NCBI GenBank assembly: GCA_019828595.1
Contig: JAHQRK010000006.1
Span: 2,666,001-2,730,000, forward strand
Reading direction: 5' to 3'
Source of the DNA: Aphanomyces cochlioides
Lineage: Eukaryota; Oomycota; Saprolegniomycetes; Saprolegniales; Verrucalvaceae
DNA length: 64,000 bases
The notes under the pieces: generated by a model
What the model was told of the DNA's origin: nothing
Databases searched by the model: none
Seen by the model: the letters and a program-made list of their open reading frames with translations, nothing else
Made by a program: the position numbers and the translations under genes
Part shown: positions 54,112-64,000 of the stretch, in pieces
Position numbering within the stretch: position 1 is the stretch's first letter
How the letters are laid out: every line of letters starts with the position of its first letter

Positions 54112-54197
54112 AATGGCTGCCGTGCCCGGGTCTTGAACCCGGGCCCCTTCCTCTATCGCTTTGATGCCGTCGCTCTACCAACTGAGCTACACGGCAA
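54112..54197 (-). tRNA. tRNA-like gene, anticodon not assignable
   Basis: Minus strand shows acceptor strands TGCCGTG and CACGGCA, a D-arm TAGCTCAGTTGGTAGAGC (A box) and a T-arm CCCGGGTTCAAGACCCGGG (B box). The middle part, ACGGCATCAAAGCGATAGAGGAAGGGG, does not fold into a normal 5-bp anticodon stem, and the T-stem is 6 bp. It may hold an unusual intron or be a tRNA-derived repeat or pseudogene. It starts about 100 bp after the Harbinger frame. Confidence 0.55.
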
Positions 54198-54585
54198 GCC
54201 GTTGTTTGATACTTTTGACAAAGCTATTGATCAGTCAGTGCAAAACAAAAGAAAATTCTGATTGGCTGAGATGATGTTACAATTTTTTTCGGAAACGAAC
54301 TTTTCTCAATTTATCGAGCATGTCTGCATGCCACTCAGTTTCCTCCAAAAAGCACTGGCATATCGTGAGATATCATGTTTGTTCCATGCAACAATTTTAA
54401 ATTGATATATTCTGTTGTGTTGAGCAGCAGAGGATATCTTTCTTTGATATACCCGACAACGATCATTTCTTGCGATATTGCCATTAGTTTGGGTCATAAG
54501 AGGTTCATCCGTTTTTGATTTAGAGGTCTATTATATGTCCTTCCAGGTGGATACTTCCTTTCAGGTTCCTGTAAATATCAACCGT

Positions 54586-54622
54586 ATTTCCCGTAGGCCT
54601 GCACCTACGATTTTTGCTCAAG
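54586..54622 (+). repeat. Left inverted repeat bracketing the gypsy fragment
   Basis: CCGTATTTCCCGTAGGCCTG and following CACCTACGA occur here and in inverse orientation at 56970-57006. AGGCCTGCACCTA recurs at 54709-54721. Confidence 0.7.
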
Positions 54623-54952
54623 ATCCTGCACCCAACTCAGATGACCCATACAATAATCTATATAGAATTCTTCTCAAACACCAACGAAAAGAAGTTAGTG
54701 TGCTCATAGGCCTGCACCTAATCTATTGTGATTGGACGAAAAAGTCCAATCGTGCATTTACCAAGAAATTCGATGCAGCTGAAGGCTATGGGCATAATCG
54801 GCCAAGACCATCCATGAGGTCGGCCCCGACTTTCTCAAAAGCCATATGGGCATGGAGAGTAATGAGCCCATCCCCTCGCCAGCTGGCGATGAGCAGTTAG
54901 CTACGCTGCGTCAGCTCCCGGCTACGGGAAAGTCGACACGCCAGGCGGTCCT

Positions 54953-56930
54953 ATGTCTTCCAAGGAAGATGTCGGCCGTCAGGCCTTCAACTACACTTGG
55001 GCAAACACCCGACGGACTGGGTTGCCTGTGTACAAGAGTAATGCCCAACGGACCGGGCTTAAAGTCTCCTTCGCGAGTGCACCGACGGACCGAGTGCACG
55101 GAGACGTGATTGTTGAAGAGGATGCGTTGGAGCGCAGTCCTATGCCGACGCTGCCCGTGTCTGGGCGCGTCTTTGTTGACGATGTCATTTTGTCGCATTG
55201 CGACTTGACTGAGCTGCCGAAGACATCTGAAGAAATATGCAAGCTCGAAGAGATGAGCTTTACCGAGTTTAGAAGTGCTCTGCGCTCCCAGCGCATCACC
55301 AGTATCGCAGTGATACAGAGTGTCGATGAGATTGACCTCTATACGATGTCTGCGGAGGATCCGGACGTAGCTGGCGAGACACCGCCAGCACACTCTCGCG
55401 TCTTGGATAGGCTGCGAACGAGCCCGTTTTACCCCCTCGTGAAGTAATACGAGGATATCTTCCTGGAGGAAGTTCCCGCGAGACTGCCCAAGGACAAGGG
55501 CGTGCGTCATGAGATTGACCTGACGCCAGAGACAAAGTGGTGTGTCACTCGACAGTGGCCACTACCACGTGAGCAAGTCGAGTTCATCGACTATTTCTTC
55601 GCCGCACGCAAGAAGGCGGGGCACGTACGGGAGAGTACGTCGCCACACTCGAGTCCGACCTTCTGCGTCAAGAAGCCTAGCGGCTCTTGGCGAATCGTTC
55701 ATGCTTATAACAAGCTGAACGCAGCCACCATCCCGGCGCAATCGCCGATTCCCAGGAAAGATGTCATCATTGACAGCATGGGTGGCTCGACGATCTTTTC
55801 AACGATCGATCTGCGCGACGGATTCTATCTAATCCTCATGCGCGCATGTGACGTTCCCAAGACAGCTGTCTCGACGCCATCGGGCATGCTGTGGGAGTGG
55901 CTGGTGATGCCACAAGGGCTCGCTAATGCCCCAGCGACCTTCAACCGAATGGTCACGCAAAAGTTGCGCCCGCTGCGCGACTTTGCGCCGTCGTACTTCG
56001 ACGACATATACATGCACAGCCGTGCAGACAAGAATCGCACCGACGTGCAAGTCCATTTTGGACACCTGCGGCAGGTCTTTCAGACGCTGCGAGACGCAGG
56101 ATTGTATGCCAACTTACAGAAGTGTATGTTCGGCGTTGAAGAATTACCCGTACTCGGGGAGTACGTTGGTATCAATGGATGTCGGCCAGACCCGGCAAAT
56201 GTCACCACGATCACAACTTGGCCTGTCCCGGCCACTGTGACAGAGCTCCGCAGCTGGCTTGGTCTTGCGACCTACCTACACAAGTTTTCAAAGAACTTTG
56301 CCGACATCGCAACGCCGCTGACGCGGCTACTAATGAAGGATGTCCAGTGGGACTGGACACAAGAATGTCAAGAGGCTTTTGACGGCATCAAAGCCAGCCT
56401 CACGCAAGCGCCGATCCTGGCGTTGCCTGACTTCAATCGACCATTCTCGGTCGTCTGTGATGCATCTGTGCGAGCAATAGGTTGCTGCCTCATGCAAAAG
56501 GATGACGAGGGTCGTGACCGACCCGTCTCCTATCAGTCACGGCAGCTGCGCGCTGCTGAGCGCAACTATCCGGTCCATGACCTAGAATTACTGGCGATGA
56601 AATATGCCTTCGTCAAATTCCGTATCTACCTTCTCGGCTCGAAGCCGTTTACGGTATACACGGATCACGCGTCCTTGCGGACTGCTGTGAACTCGCCGCA
56701 TATCTCTGACCGGATGGCCAGATGACTCGCGTTTTTCGCGGAATACAACATGACTGTTGAGTATAAACCAGGTCGTGCCAACGTCATTGCAGACGCGCTG
56801 TCGCGCCGTCCAGCGGAGGTGGAACCTCCCTGCCTGTGCTCGACATTGCCACGCTGCGACCAGAGAGTGAAATGACAAGTCCAGTGCAGGAAAATATACT
56901 GCCAATCATGTTGCTCGATATTTGAAGCTG
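54953..56930 (+). mobile_element. Ty3/gypsy retrotransposon pol fragment (RT-RNase H), with stops
   Basis: The leading part (54953-55447) has no clear domain and ends in TAA; the same frame continues 'YEDIFLEEVPARLPKDKGVRHEIDL', the usual lead-in to gypsy reverse transcriptase. RT motifs: 'FCVKKPSGSWRIVHAYNKLN', 'IFSTIDLRDGFY', 'MPQGLANAPATFNRMV' and the catalytic 'SYFDDIYMHS', then thumb 'CMFGVEELPVLGEYVG', and RNase H 'FSVVCDASVRAIGCCL', 'YPVHDLELLAMKYAF', 'VYTDHASL'. TGA replaces Trp in 'RMAR-LAFFAEYNMTVEYKPGRANVIADALSRR'. Gag, protease and integrase are missing. It is a dead fragment, bracketed by short inverted repeats rather than LTRs. Confidence 0.9.
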
Positions 56931-56969
56931 CATGAATGATCTTGCTCACAATCCTGCACCCAAATCAAA

Positions 56970-57006
56970 ATCATTTTCGAAGGTGCAGGCCTACGGGAAA
57001 TACGGT
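56970..57006 (-). repeat. Right inverted repeat bracketing the gypsy fragment
   Basis: Inverse of the block at 54586-54622 (AGGTGCAGGCCTACGGGAAA then TACGG), with the neighbouring CCTGCACCCA also mirrored near 56953. Confidence 0.7.
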
Positions 57007-57056
57007 AGTGGATATTGTACCTGTATTCACAGTGGGTCCTGACCTGGGTCCTATAC

Positions 57057-57927
57057 TTTACATGATTTCATGATCCCGACAGTCTCCAGACTGATGGTCC
57101 TTTCATAATTAATACTTGAAACTACAACAAAAATCGTTTTACCCAGGTTATGAAGTTGTAAAGGGACACTGCAGTAATTATGACCATTATTTGCACATTT
57201 AATATATCACTACAAACAGTTAATAGACTTAAAAGGTTTGATATTTTATTCCACTCTTAATACATATTCTGTGTCATTTTTTAGTTTCTTCATCGTTCCA
57301 AATTCTCCAATCATCAAAAAGAAGCTCAAAGTCCTATGATGAAGCTGGAGCTCACGCAACCGGAACGAGGACCAACTCGATGGCAGCAACCGAATTCCCT
57401 CTTGTCTCAGTTCTCCTATCCACAAGGCAATATTTCGCTCGGCATCAACGGGTAGAGTGGTGCCAAGTCCTAGCTGTCGTGAGCATAATTTATTTCGTGT
57501 TGCAGGGTTCATTGCTTCCTTCACAATGTGGTCTCGACAAGAGACCCAATCATAAAAAATTTTACGAGCCGTTTCGCGACGAACGTTTGCACTGGAGTTG
57601 AAAAACTTGTCGAGGGTGGATTGCATCCCGTGCTCCTGGAACCAGTCAATGATAACAAGCTTCTTAGTGTAGCTAAAGTAAACTTGCTGGTACTGAGACT
57701 GGGATTCACATCTGTTGTTCTTCACTACTGGACGCCCAGTCGCCCGACGGTGGGCTCGTGGTTCCTGTTGCGTGCACTCCATTTTAAACTCTCGCTCAAG
57801 GCAATTTTGTGAACTGTGTCAACAACATCCAAGCATCCGTATAAATTTTCAACAATATTAATGATAGGGGGAAAAATCGGATATTATATTTTGGAGTTCC
57901 TGTGTCGGGATCATGAAATCATGTAAA
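57057..57927 (-). mobile_element. 871-bp element with 25-bp TIRs encoding only a transposase DNA-binding half
   Basis: The termini TTTACATGATTTCATGATCC (25 bp in all) are perfect inverses at 57057-57081 and 57903-57927. The interrupted repeat exists uninterrupted at 4.8 kb. It holds one minus-strand frame, 57246-57782 (178 codons). Confidence 0.88.
57246..57782 (-). CDS. Helix-turn-helix half of a Tigger/pogo-like transposase, no catalytic domain
   Basis: 178 residues. 'FSYTKKLVIIDWFQEHGMQSTLDKFFNSS' and 'ARKIFYDWVSCRDHIVKEA' form an N-terminal HTH like that of Tigger-type transposases, followed by 'GLGTTLPVDAERNIALWIGELRQEGI', the usual second HTH (CENP-B-like). Then the frame ends with a short unrelated tail; the DDE catalytic region is absent. 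The frame is open and fills the element, so a product that binds the element's ends without cutting is possible and could act as a repressor. Alternatively it is a simple deletion derivative. Confidence 0.65.
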   Translation of the reverse strand: MECTQQEPRAHRRATGRPVVKNNRCESQSQYQQVYFSYTKKLVIIDWFQEHGMQSTLDKFFNSSANVRRETARKIFYDWVSCRDHIVKEAMNPATRNKLCSRQLGLGTTLPVDAERNIALWIGELRQEGIRLLPSSWSSFRLRELQLHHRTLSFFLMIGEFGTMKKLKNDTEYVLRVE

Positions 57928-58569
57928 AACTTATATTTTGAGACCCAGGGAGGAATATCCATTTATAGCATTTGAAAAGATTTGATTGGTTGTACAAATA
58001 ATATAATTATTGGTTAGAAAATATGAAATTGGAGAAATTTCATTGGTTATATTTTCCATTTCAAGAGGAATGACAACATGAACCAAGCATCCATACACTG
58101 CGAAATTTATGAATAAAACCAGAATACATCTTCATTTTTCAATTCTATTATAGTATGGCATATGGAGGCTAATTTCCGCTGTCGATGGACTTTGGTCTTG
58201 CCCTTGCTGCGAGAACAAAAGCCACACTGTCTAGGTTGCGTGCATATGTATGCTCTATTGCGTTGTTAGGTTATAGATTTGAGCTGTATTCCTACGATTT
58301 TGCTCGTTTTAATTCCATTTGCAGCTCTAGTGTAGCTTATTGCTTGATTGTTCATGAATTCTATTGTCATGAAGTGTACTTTTATCTTGATATGCCTCCA
58401 GTGGATGGAAATGTAAGTTATATTTTAGCCTATCAGTGGTGTGGGACCTGAAGGAGCAATACCCAAGATATTTTCACTCTGGACTTAAAATAACTTGGGT
58501 TTCATCCGGATAAGTCTCGGACCTGACGAGACCTCCAGGGTCCCACAGCTCCGATACCTAGATTTCTCA

Positions 58570-58985
58570 CACTCACAATAAATAAAATGTTACAGTCCTT
58601 CCTAACGCGGACAACAGCACTCTTATAATCAATCATTCCTCCAAATTCCGATAACGAGATGAACGAGCTACGAGCGATCCAAGTTTCAGCTAGGACTCAT
58701 TGCGATGTAGTTTTCAAGATTTTGCGTTGAGCAAAGAGCCTCCTTTTTGTCATTTCTCATGTTCTTATCCAGTAATTGAAATGAACCCTAGTGTCACCAA
58801 ATAATCTGAACAATACAAATATTCAGTGTAATCTAAAGTAGTACCTTGGCCAACGACACTTTAGGGTACTAAGCTGTTATTGGCCAGTCATATGGTGGAC
58901 ATGAAAAACTACCACTCTCTGAGAGTGCAAATCGTTGATTGAGAGTGAAATATCTGATCATTCATGTGGTACTAGTGTCCGTACT
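58570..58985. other. Intergenic, nothing recognised
   Basis: Short AT-rich spacer between the dispersed repeat and the large palindromic transposon. Confidence 0.5.
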
Positions 58986-60454
58986 TTATGGCTCAGCCAT
59001 CTCGTTCGCCACCAACACCATCCCAATAGCATGGGCAACCACAGCTAAAGCATGCTCAAGCATGTCGTTCATCATTGACGTTTCGATTGCAGCGGCATCG
59101 GCAGCCTCAACAGTCGACAACTTGAGATCGAGGAGGACTCCAACTTTCGTCGCGCAGCCATGACACACCAACTCTGGCGAGTAGGATCCACCACGCTAAA
59201 CCACCTCGTTCATCGTTAGCGCTTGCCTCACAGTAGCTTTGGCAGCCTTAAACGTCGACAAGTTGAAATGGAAGAAAAGACAATGGCTCAACCTTGCTTC
59301 GCACAGCAATGACACACCAACTCAAGCGGCTGCGGCCTGTCATGCTCATGTATGTCGATCATCATCGACGTTTCCATTGCAGTGGCTTCGGCAGCCTCAG
59401 CAATCGATAACTTGAACGGAAGCAAATCGAGGATGGCTCCAAGTTGCATCATATAGCAATGATGCACTATCACAGGCAAGTAGAACCTACCACGTTGACC
59501 ATTGGTGCTTGCCTCACAATAGCTTTGGCAGCCTCAAACGTCGACAAGTCGAAATGGAAGATCGGCTGTCTGCAATTGAATACGTTTCATCGGAAGTTAA
59601 TGCTAAGAGTTGACGACCTGCAATTGCACCGCAACATTGACTCTTGAGTTTGCCTTTGCAAATATGCAGTTGAGCATACTTGGGAGAAGATACTCTGTCG
59701 TGTTTCTCGGCAGACGTTTATTGAGTCGCATACCTTTGACGGCACTCGCTGCAAACAAGTAGATCTGTCATTGGAGGTGTTTTAGAAGATGTCTCTCAAC
59801 TTGTACTATTTTTCCATCTTGCTCCACATCCCTGGGTTGTATTTACTGGAATGATTCTGATTCTCACACACATCAAACGTCAAAGTACATTTTCTTGGCC
59901 ACCTTTTTGGATTTGGAAAGCTTGGGGCCACTGAAGGATGACCTATTCGTTTGATTTTGTTGTGTAGTACTCAGAGTGCCACCAGCGTCTTTGTCAACAC
60001 GAAATGAATATACAATTACTAGAGAAAAAATTGACGGCATCTGAGCTAGCTGTGTCAGAACTTTTGTCGCCTGCAAAGGGTTCATCGAATTCATCTTGCG
60101 CAATTGCACTGCTGTTTGAATCAACTATGTTCTTGTTGCCTGCAACAATATCGACGTCTTCATCCGAGGCATGCAATACTATATTTTTATCTGTGGGTGC
60201 GTCGTTCGAACCTTAGCCAGTAGATACTCTAGCAAAGACACCACTGCTGTGTAGTCTTGCTTGCTTTCATTGGTGATTATTGGACTGAAGAAAGATGTCT
60301 TGATTTCGTGGAAGTTCGCTAAATCTACTATCTACCAAACGTAATTACCTCGATAAATCAAGTATGCACCATGCCAACTTATGCCCCTTGTACCGTAGTG
60401 CATAGCTGTCGTACTAGTGGCTGGATTTTCATTTTGACATCCATCACGAGGAGC
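58986..60454 (-). mobile_element. Left (shortened) arm of a palindromic transposon
   Basis: The segments 58986-59560, 59560-59650, 59870-60200 and 60230-60454 match, in inverse order and orientation, 63190-63560, 62500-62590, 61950-62230 and 60920-61150. Internal subrepeats of ~250 bp (GACACACCAACTC.., TTGGCAGCCT.AAACGTCGACAA) occur two to three times in 59000-59560. On the minus strand the arm encodes degraded pieces of the same protein as the right arm ('DEDVDIVAGNKNIVDSNSSAIAQDEFDEPFAGD'). Confidence 0.8.
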
Positions 60455-60919
60455 CATGAACCGTTTCGCTTGTTAAAGAGAATCGTCGAAGAAAAGATTG
60501 AGCGTCATGAGACTCGTATGAACATTTTGGAATAGTTGCCAAGAGTGGAACACTTTATCAAATGCCAATATCACTACCATGTTGGAGATGGAAACTCTCC
60601 AACCCACATTGAGTATGCTCTCGGGAAAAACCTTGATGTATCCAACGTGCATTATACTGAGTGTTGTGGATTTGTAAAGGTTTGACGTCCATATTATCTT
60701 CCTCCTCTAACAATGATCAGTGGTTCAGAGAAATCGCCCAAGCAGTCAACACTGATGACGTTCGGCAATTGGTTGACCAGTGTGCCGAAAAGTCTCGACT
60801 CTTTATGGGTCATGTCATTCGTAGCGTTAATCTGCAACGTGCAATTGAGGTACGTATTTCTGCGGTCGTATGCAAATGTGTCCTGTAGGCTATAAAGCAA
60901 ACGCAAAGGCCTCGAGATT
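60455..60919 (+). other. Central single-copy part of the palindromic transposon
   Basis: Codes for pieces such as 'PRVEHFIKCQYHYHVGDGNSPTHIEYALGKNLDVSNVHYTECCGFVK' and 'NDQWFREIAQAVNTDDVRQLVDQCAEKSRLFMGHVIRSVNLQRAIE'. Frame breaks are present. Confidence 0.6.
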
Positions 60920-63560
60920 GGCTCCTCGTGATGGATGTTACAATGAAAATCCAGCCACTAGTACGACAGCTATACACTACGGTACAAGGGGCATCAGTTG
61001 GCATGGTGCATGCTTGATTTATCGAGGTAATTACGTTTGGTAGATAGTAGATTTAGCGAACTTCCACGAAATCAAAACATCTTTCTTCAGTCAAATAATC
61101 AACAACGAAAGCAAGCAAGACTACACAGCAGTGGTGTCTTTGCTAGAGTATCTACTGGCTAAGATGCGAACGACGCACCCACAGGTAAAAAATATAGTAT
61201 TGCAGTCAGACAATGCCACTGCCTACCAAAACAGATTTTTGCTTTTGTATCTAGCGAACATATCTGTCTCAACAAGTACATGAAATAACAAGTCGATGCT
61301 TGGACTCACCTTGGTTCAGGAATAAAGGTGAAGGGTTATCTTCATACCGAGACCCAGGATGGGAAATCTGTTATCGATTGGCATTTTGGCATTTTGACAA
61401 ATTTCATCATATCGTATGTTAATAGCGAGCATGAAGTGACAACACCGCATCAGCTCGTCCTGGCATTGCGGTGCTACAATGAGAAGCATGGAAATTTCTT
61501 TGTTGATTCGGTGGAAATTGATAGAGAGCGCGTTAAAAAGATTCACAAAGGTAGATAGTCCTGATAGTATTTGAAGCCACCTCAACTATTTCAATTGTAG
61601 AGTATCAACAACATAGAGCTGCATTCAGTGCTCAAATTCCAAGCTGGAACGAGCTCTGCTTTGTTTCGGAAGCTCTACACGGTGCTGTTGCCAATATATA
61701 TGAATACTCCGGGATGCAGCCTTACGCAAGAATTGACCTGACTCTGCAAGGCATGATCAATCAATCAAAGGTTCTAATAGAGTCAACGAAAATTATGGTA
61801 ATGCTTAGAACAGAATTTTGAGAGGCGGTGCATGCAAAATCCAAACGATGGAGTTGGTCCCAGCGATTTCACGGAGGTATATTTTCTTACACACAATACA
61901 ACGTAAATGCTCTAGGAAATGGGGGATCGATACGAATCCATGGAAGATTAATTGAGTGACGACTTGGATCAAGACGTCGATATTGTTGCAGTCCACAAGA
62001 ACATAGTTGATTCAAACAGCAGTGCAATTGCGCATGATGAATTCGATGAACTCAATGAAGGCGACAACAGTTCTGACACAGCTAACTCAGTTGCCGTCAA
62101 TTTGTTCTCGAGTACCATTGCAGATGCATTTCGTGTTGGGAATGGTGGCACTCTGAGTACTACACAGCATAACCAAACGAATAGGTCACCCTTCAGTGGT
62201 CCCAAGTTTTCAAAATCAAAAGGGTGGCCAAGAAACGGACATGAGACTTTCTTTCACAGGTCAAATTATACTTGACTTATTACCATTTGATGTGTGTAGG
62301 GATAAGAATCATTCCAGTGAATACAACCCAGGGATATGCAGCAAGATGGAAAAATAGCTCAACTCGATATCCAACCTCTAAAACACCTCCGACGACTGAC
62401 CCGCTTGATTGCAGTGAGTGCCGTCAAAGGTATGCGACTCAATATAAGTCTGCAGAGTAACACGATAGGTTTTCTTCCCCAAGCATTCTCAACTGCATAT
62501 TTGCAAAGGCAAACACAAGAGTCAATGTTGCGGTGCAATTGCAGGTCGTCAACTCTTAGCATTAACTTCCGATGAAACGTGTTCAATCGCCGACTATCGA
62601 ACGGCAAAAATTGGCGCCGTTGTGACAGAGGAGGAGTCCGACAGTATTGGAGCACTTTTTCCAATGGGATGGGCAAAGAGAAAGTCCAGAGGGTACGTTA
62701 TTGTCATGTCGTCAAATTGTAATATGTGGATAGGAAGCAATATGGGACGAAGTACATATCACCGTTCAAAGAAGCAATCAAGGCAATGTTCATGGCGGGA
62801 TGCTCAACAAATCAAAGAAAATGAGCGCCGAGCAGATGTTGGCACAGCTAAGTGGAGACAATCCACTCGTTCTTGCTCTTCCCTCAGTCAGCAAAATCAA
62901 GTCCTACATAAGCCAGCTAAAATATGAAGCAGAACGAGCATCCTCAAAGCCACGAGGAATGCATGGACAATTTAGCACCGCAATCCATCAGTATTTCGAA
63001 AATTATCCCCACAACAAGCCGAAAGAATGCTCTGACTGGTTCTTTGAGGTTTTTTCATCTGACCAAGGTGTTTCGTTACCAATTGTTCAACAAGTTCGGA
63101 GCAAGTTTTCATTCATCTATCAAGGCGAAACAAAAATCTTCACTCGAATTGTAGTGTTTCATCGATGTAATGCAAGTCCTCAAGATTTACAAGCTTCGAG
63201 CTTGGTGGGTTCAGCTCGCCTGAGTTGGTGTGTCATTGATATATGATGCAAGTTGGAGCCGTCCTCGATCTTGCTTCCTTTCAAGTTGTCGACTGTTGAG
63301 CCACTGCAATGGTAACGTCAATGATGAACGACATGCTTGAGCATGACAGGCCGTAGCCGCCTGAGTTGATGTGTCATTGCTGCGCGAAGCAAGGTTGAGC
63401 CATCGTCTTTTCTTCCATTTCAACTTGTCGACGTTTGAGCTACTGTGAGGCAAGCGCTAACGGTGAACGAGGTGGTTAAGCATGGCGGCTTCTACTCGCC
63501 AGAGTTGGTGTGTCATTGCTGTGCGAAGCAAGTTGGAGCCCTTACCTCTTTGTGCAATAT
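60920..63560 (+). mobile_element. Right (longer) arm: degraded large-transposon protein plus terminal subrepeats
   Basis: Plus-strand pieces of one transposase-like protein: 'LLVMDVTMKIQPLVRQLYTTVQG', 'YTAVVSLLEYLLAKMRTTHPQVKNIVLQSDNATAYQNRFLL' (an SDNA-type acidic motif), 'KVKGYLHTETQDGKSVIDWHFGILTNFIISYVNSEHEVTTPHQLV' (ExQxGKSxxD motif seen in some large protist transposons), the acidic 'DDLDQDVDIVAVHKN..', 'LDCSECRQRYATQYKS', 'ALFPMGWAKRKSRG' spliced by GTACGT...GATAG to 'QYGTKYITPFKEAIKAMFMAG', and 'KMSAEQMLAQLSGDNPLVLALPSVSKIKSYISQL'. Several stops break it. The arm ends in 63190-63560 subrepeats mirrored at 58986-59560. I do not know the superfamily name. Confidence 0.7.
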
Positions 63561-63629
63561 CGAGTTATCTGAAACTATTTGCGATGCAGAAGTAAATGGT
63601 GGTCGAGGTAGTTGAGCATAAATTACACT

Positions 63630-63884
63630 TTATAGTGCGAGAGATTGTTCAATGTCATTCAAACGCTGCAATGTATGAATGAGTTGCAGCTTGTGCTCGT
63701 TGAAACTCAGAAGAGCTGACTCAAGCTCGCTTTGGATCAGCTCGATTTGAGAGAACGCACGCGCTATCTCATTGTGCATTTGAGACCGCACTTCCGCTGT
63801 GGTTTCTTGTTGGGCCTCGTTGGTTTCTAAGCTTTGCCCAAACTTATCCCGTGGGTCTTCCTCGTCACTTTCGAGGAGCATTGT
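63630..63884 (-). CDS. C-terminal exon of a coiled-coil protein, 5' part near or beyond the window edge
   Basis: 83 codons from MLLESDEEDPRDKFG: an acidic start, then a continuous amphipathic helix ('VRSQMHNEIARAFSQIELIQSELESALLSFNEHKLQLIHTLQRLNDIEQSLAL', stop at 63630). Upstream, an AG at 63902 (CATTAAG) and an open stretch at 63935-64000 ('SFQVWDIPQPNVSLRQFDISPS') preceded by GTATAC suggest an earlier exon, but the phase I read does not join cleanly. No family recognised. Confidence 0.5.
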   Translation of the reverse strand, partial: TMLLESDEEDPRDKFGQSLETNEAQQETTAEVRSQMHNEIARAFSQIELIQSELESALLSFNEHKLQLIHTLQRLNDIEQSLAL

Positions 63885-64000
63885 CTCGTCTTCATCTTAA
63901 TGATCATGCATTCGAATTTGAATTTTGTATACCTCGAAGGAGATATGTCAAATTGTCTCAAACTGACGTTTGGTTGTGGAATATCCCACACCTGGAAGGA

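Larger units (their letters stand above)
57014..58569 (+). repeat. Dispersed repeat, copy 2, interrupted
   Basis: Same unit as 4826-5513 in the same orientation. After TGTACCTGTATTCACAGTGG...GGTCCTATAC it is split by the 871-bp element 57057-57927 and resumes AACTTATATTTTGAGACCCA, ending TCCGATACCTAGATTTCT. Confidence 0.85.

Noticed and set aside
4826..58569. The two dispersed-repeat copies as LTRs of one 53-kb retrotransposon
   Set aside because: The DNA between them is ordinary genes and many unrelated elements, and no matching target duplication flanks the copies.

Overview
The window reads as a eukaryotic nuclear contig, most likely from an oomycete of the Saprolegniales type (inferred from gene content; no marker gene is present). 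Supporting points are compact genes with many short introns (about 35-60 bp, GTACGT-like donors and AG acceptors), CCAAT-rich AT intergenic DNA, the domain repertoire (PX, PH, CRAL-TRIO, RBR, F-box/JmjC/APH), two genes typical of flagellate-forming cells (an ADIP/SSX2IP-like coiled-coil protein and TTLL12), and a varied transposon load.

Layout. 0-13 kb: a PX-like gene, an intact pogo/Tigger-type transposase followed by a dispersed repeat, the ADIP-like gene, two tandem small PH-domain genes and TTLL12, mostly on the minus strand. 13.6-20.2 kb: a membrane-anchored CRAL-TRIO gene with a large N-terminal extension, an RBR E3 ligase and a 5'-incomplete CRAL-TRIO paralogue. 20.4-29.9 kb: an F-box/JmjC/APH-like kinase gene on the minus strand, then on the plus strand a tryptophan-dioxygenase-superfamily gene and a second gene in which a degraded dioxygenase-like half is fused to a kynureninase-like PLP enzyme. 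Four paired 12-bp motifs, all with 21-bp spacing, lie in the promoter regions of this block. 30-48 kb: eight copies of a THEM6-like hot-dog thioesterase, two apparently intact and the rest broken by frameshifts, stops, intron loss or a hAT insertion; two copies form the arms of a 1135-bp near-perfect palindrome. Between them lie three coiled-coil/hypothetical genes, an IS630/Tc1-type transposase, a Tourist-like MITE and an inverted pair of FYVE-like zinc-finger genes. 49-52.6 kb: a PH gene with a C-terminal NTF2/SnoaL-like domain, divergent from UXT (prefoldin-like), and a decayed atypical SDR. 52.8-64 kb: almost entirely mobile DNA - a broken Harbinger-type transposase, a tRNA-like locus, a Ty3/gypsy pol fragment between short inverted repeats, a second dispersed-repeat copy carrying an 871-bp insertion that encodes only a DNA-binding half-transposase, and a 4.6-kb imperfect palindrome built from one large transposon.

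The most interesting biology is the 23.6-29.9 kb block, a candidate co-regulated tryptophan/kynurenine-type module. Next are the inverted-duplication thioesterase cluster and the DNA-binding-only mini-transposon. Exon limits were read by eye from splice consensus and reading frame, without transcript or database support.
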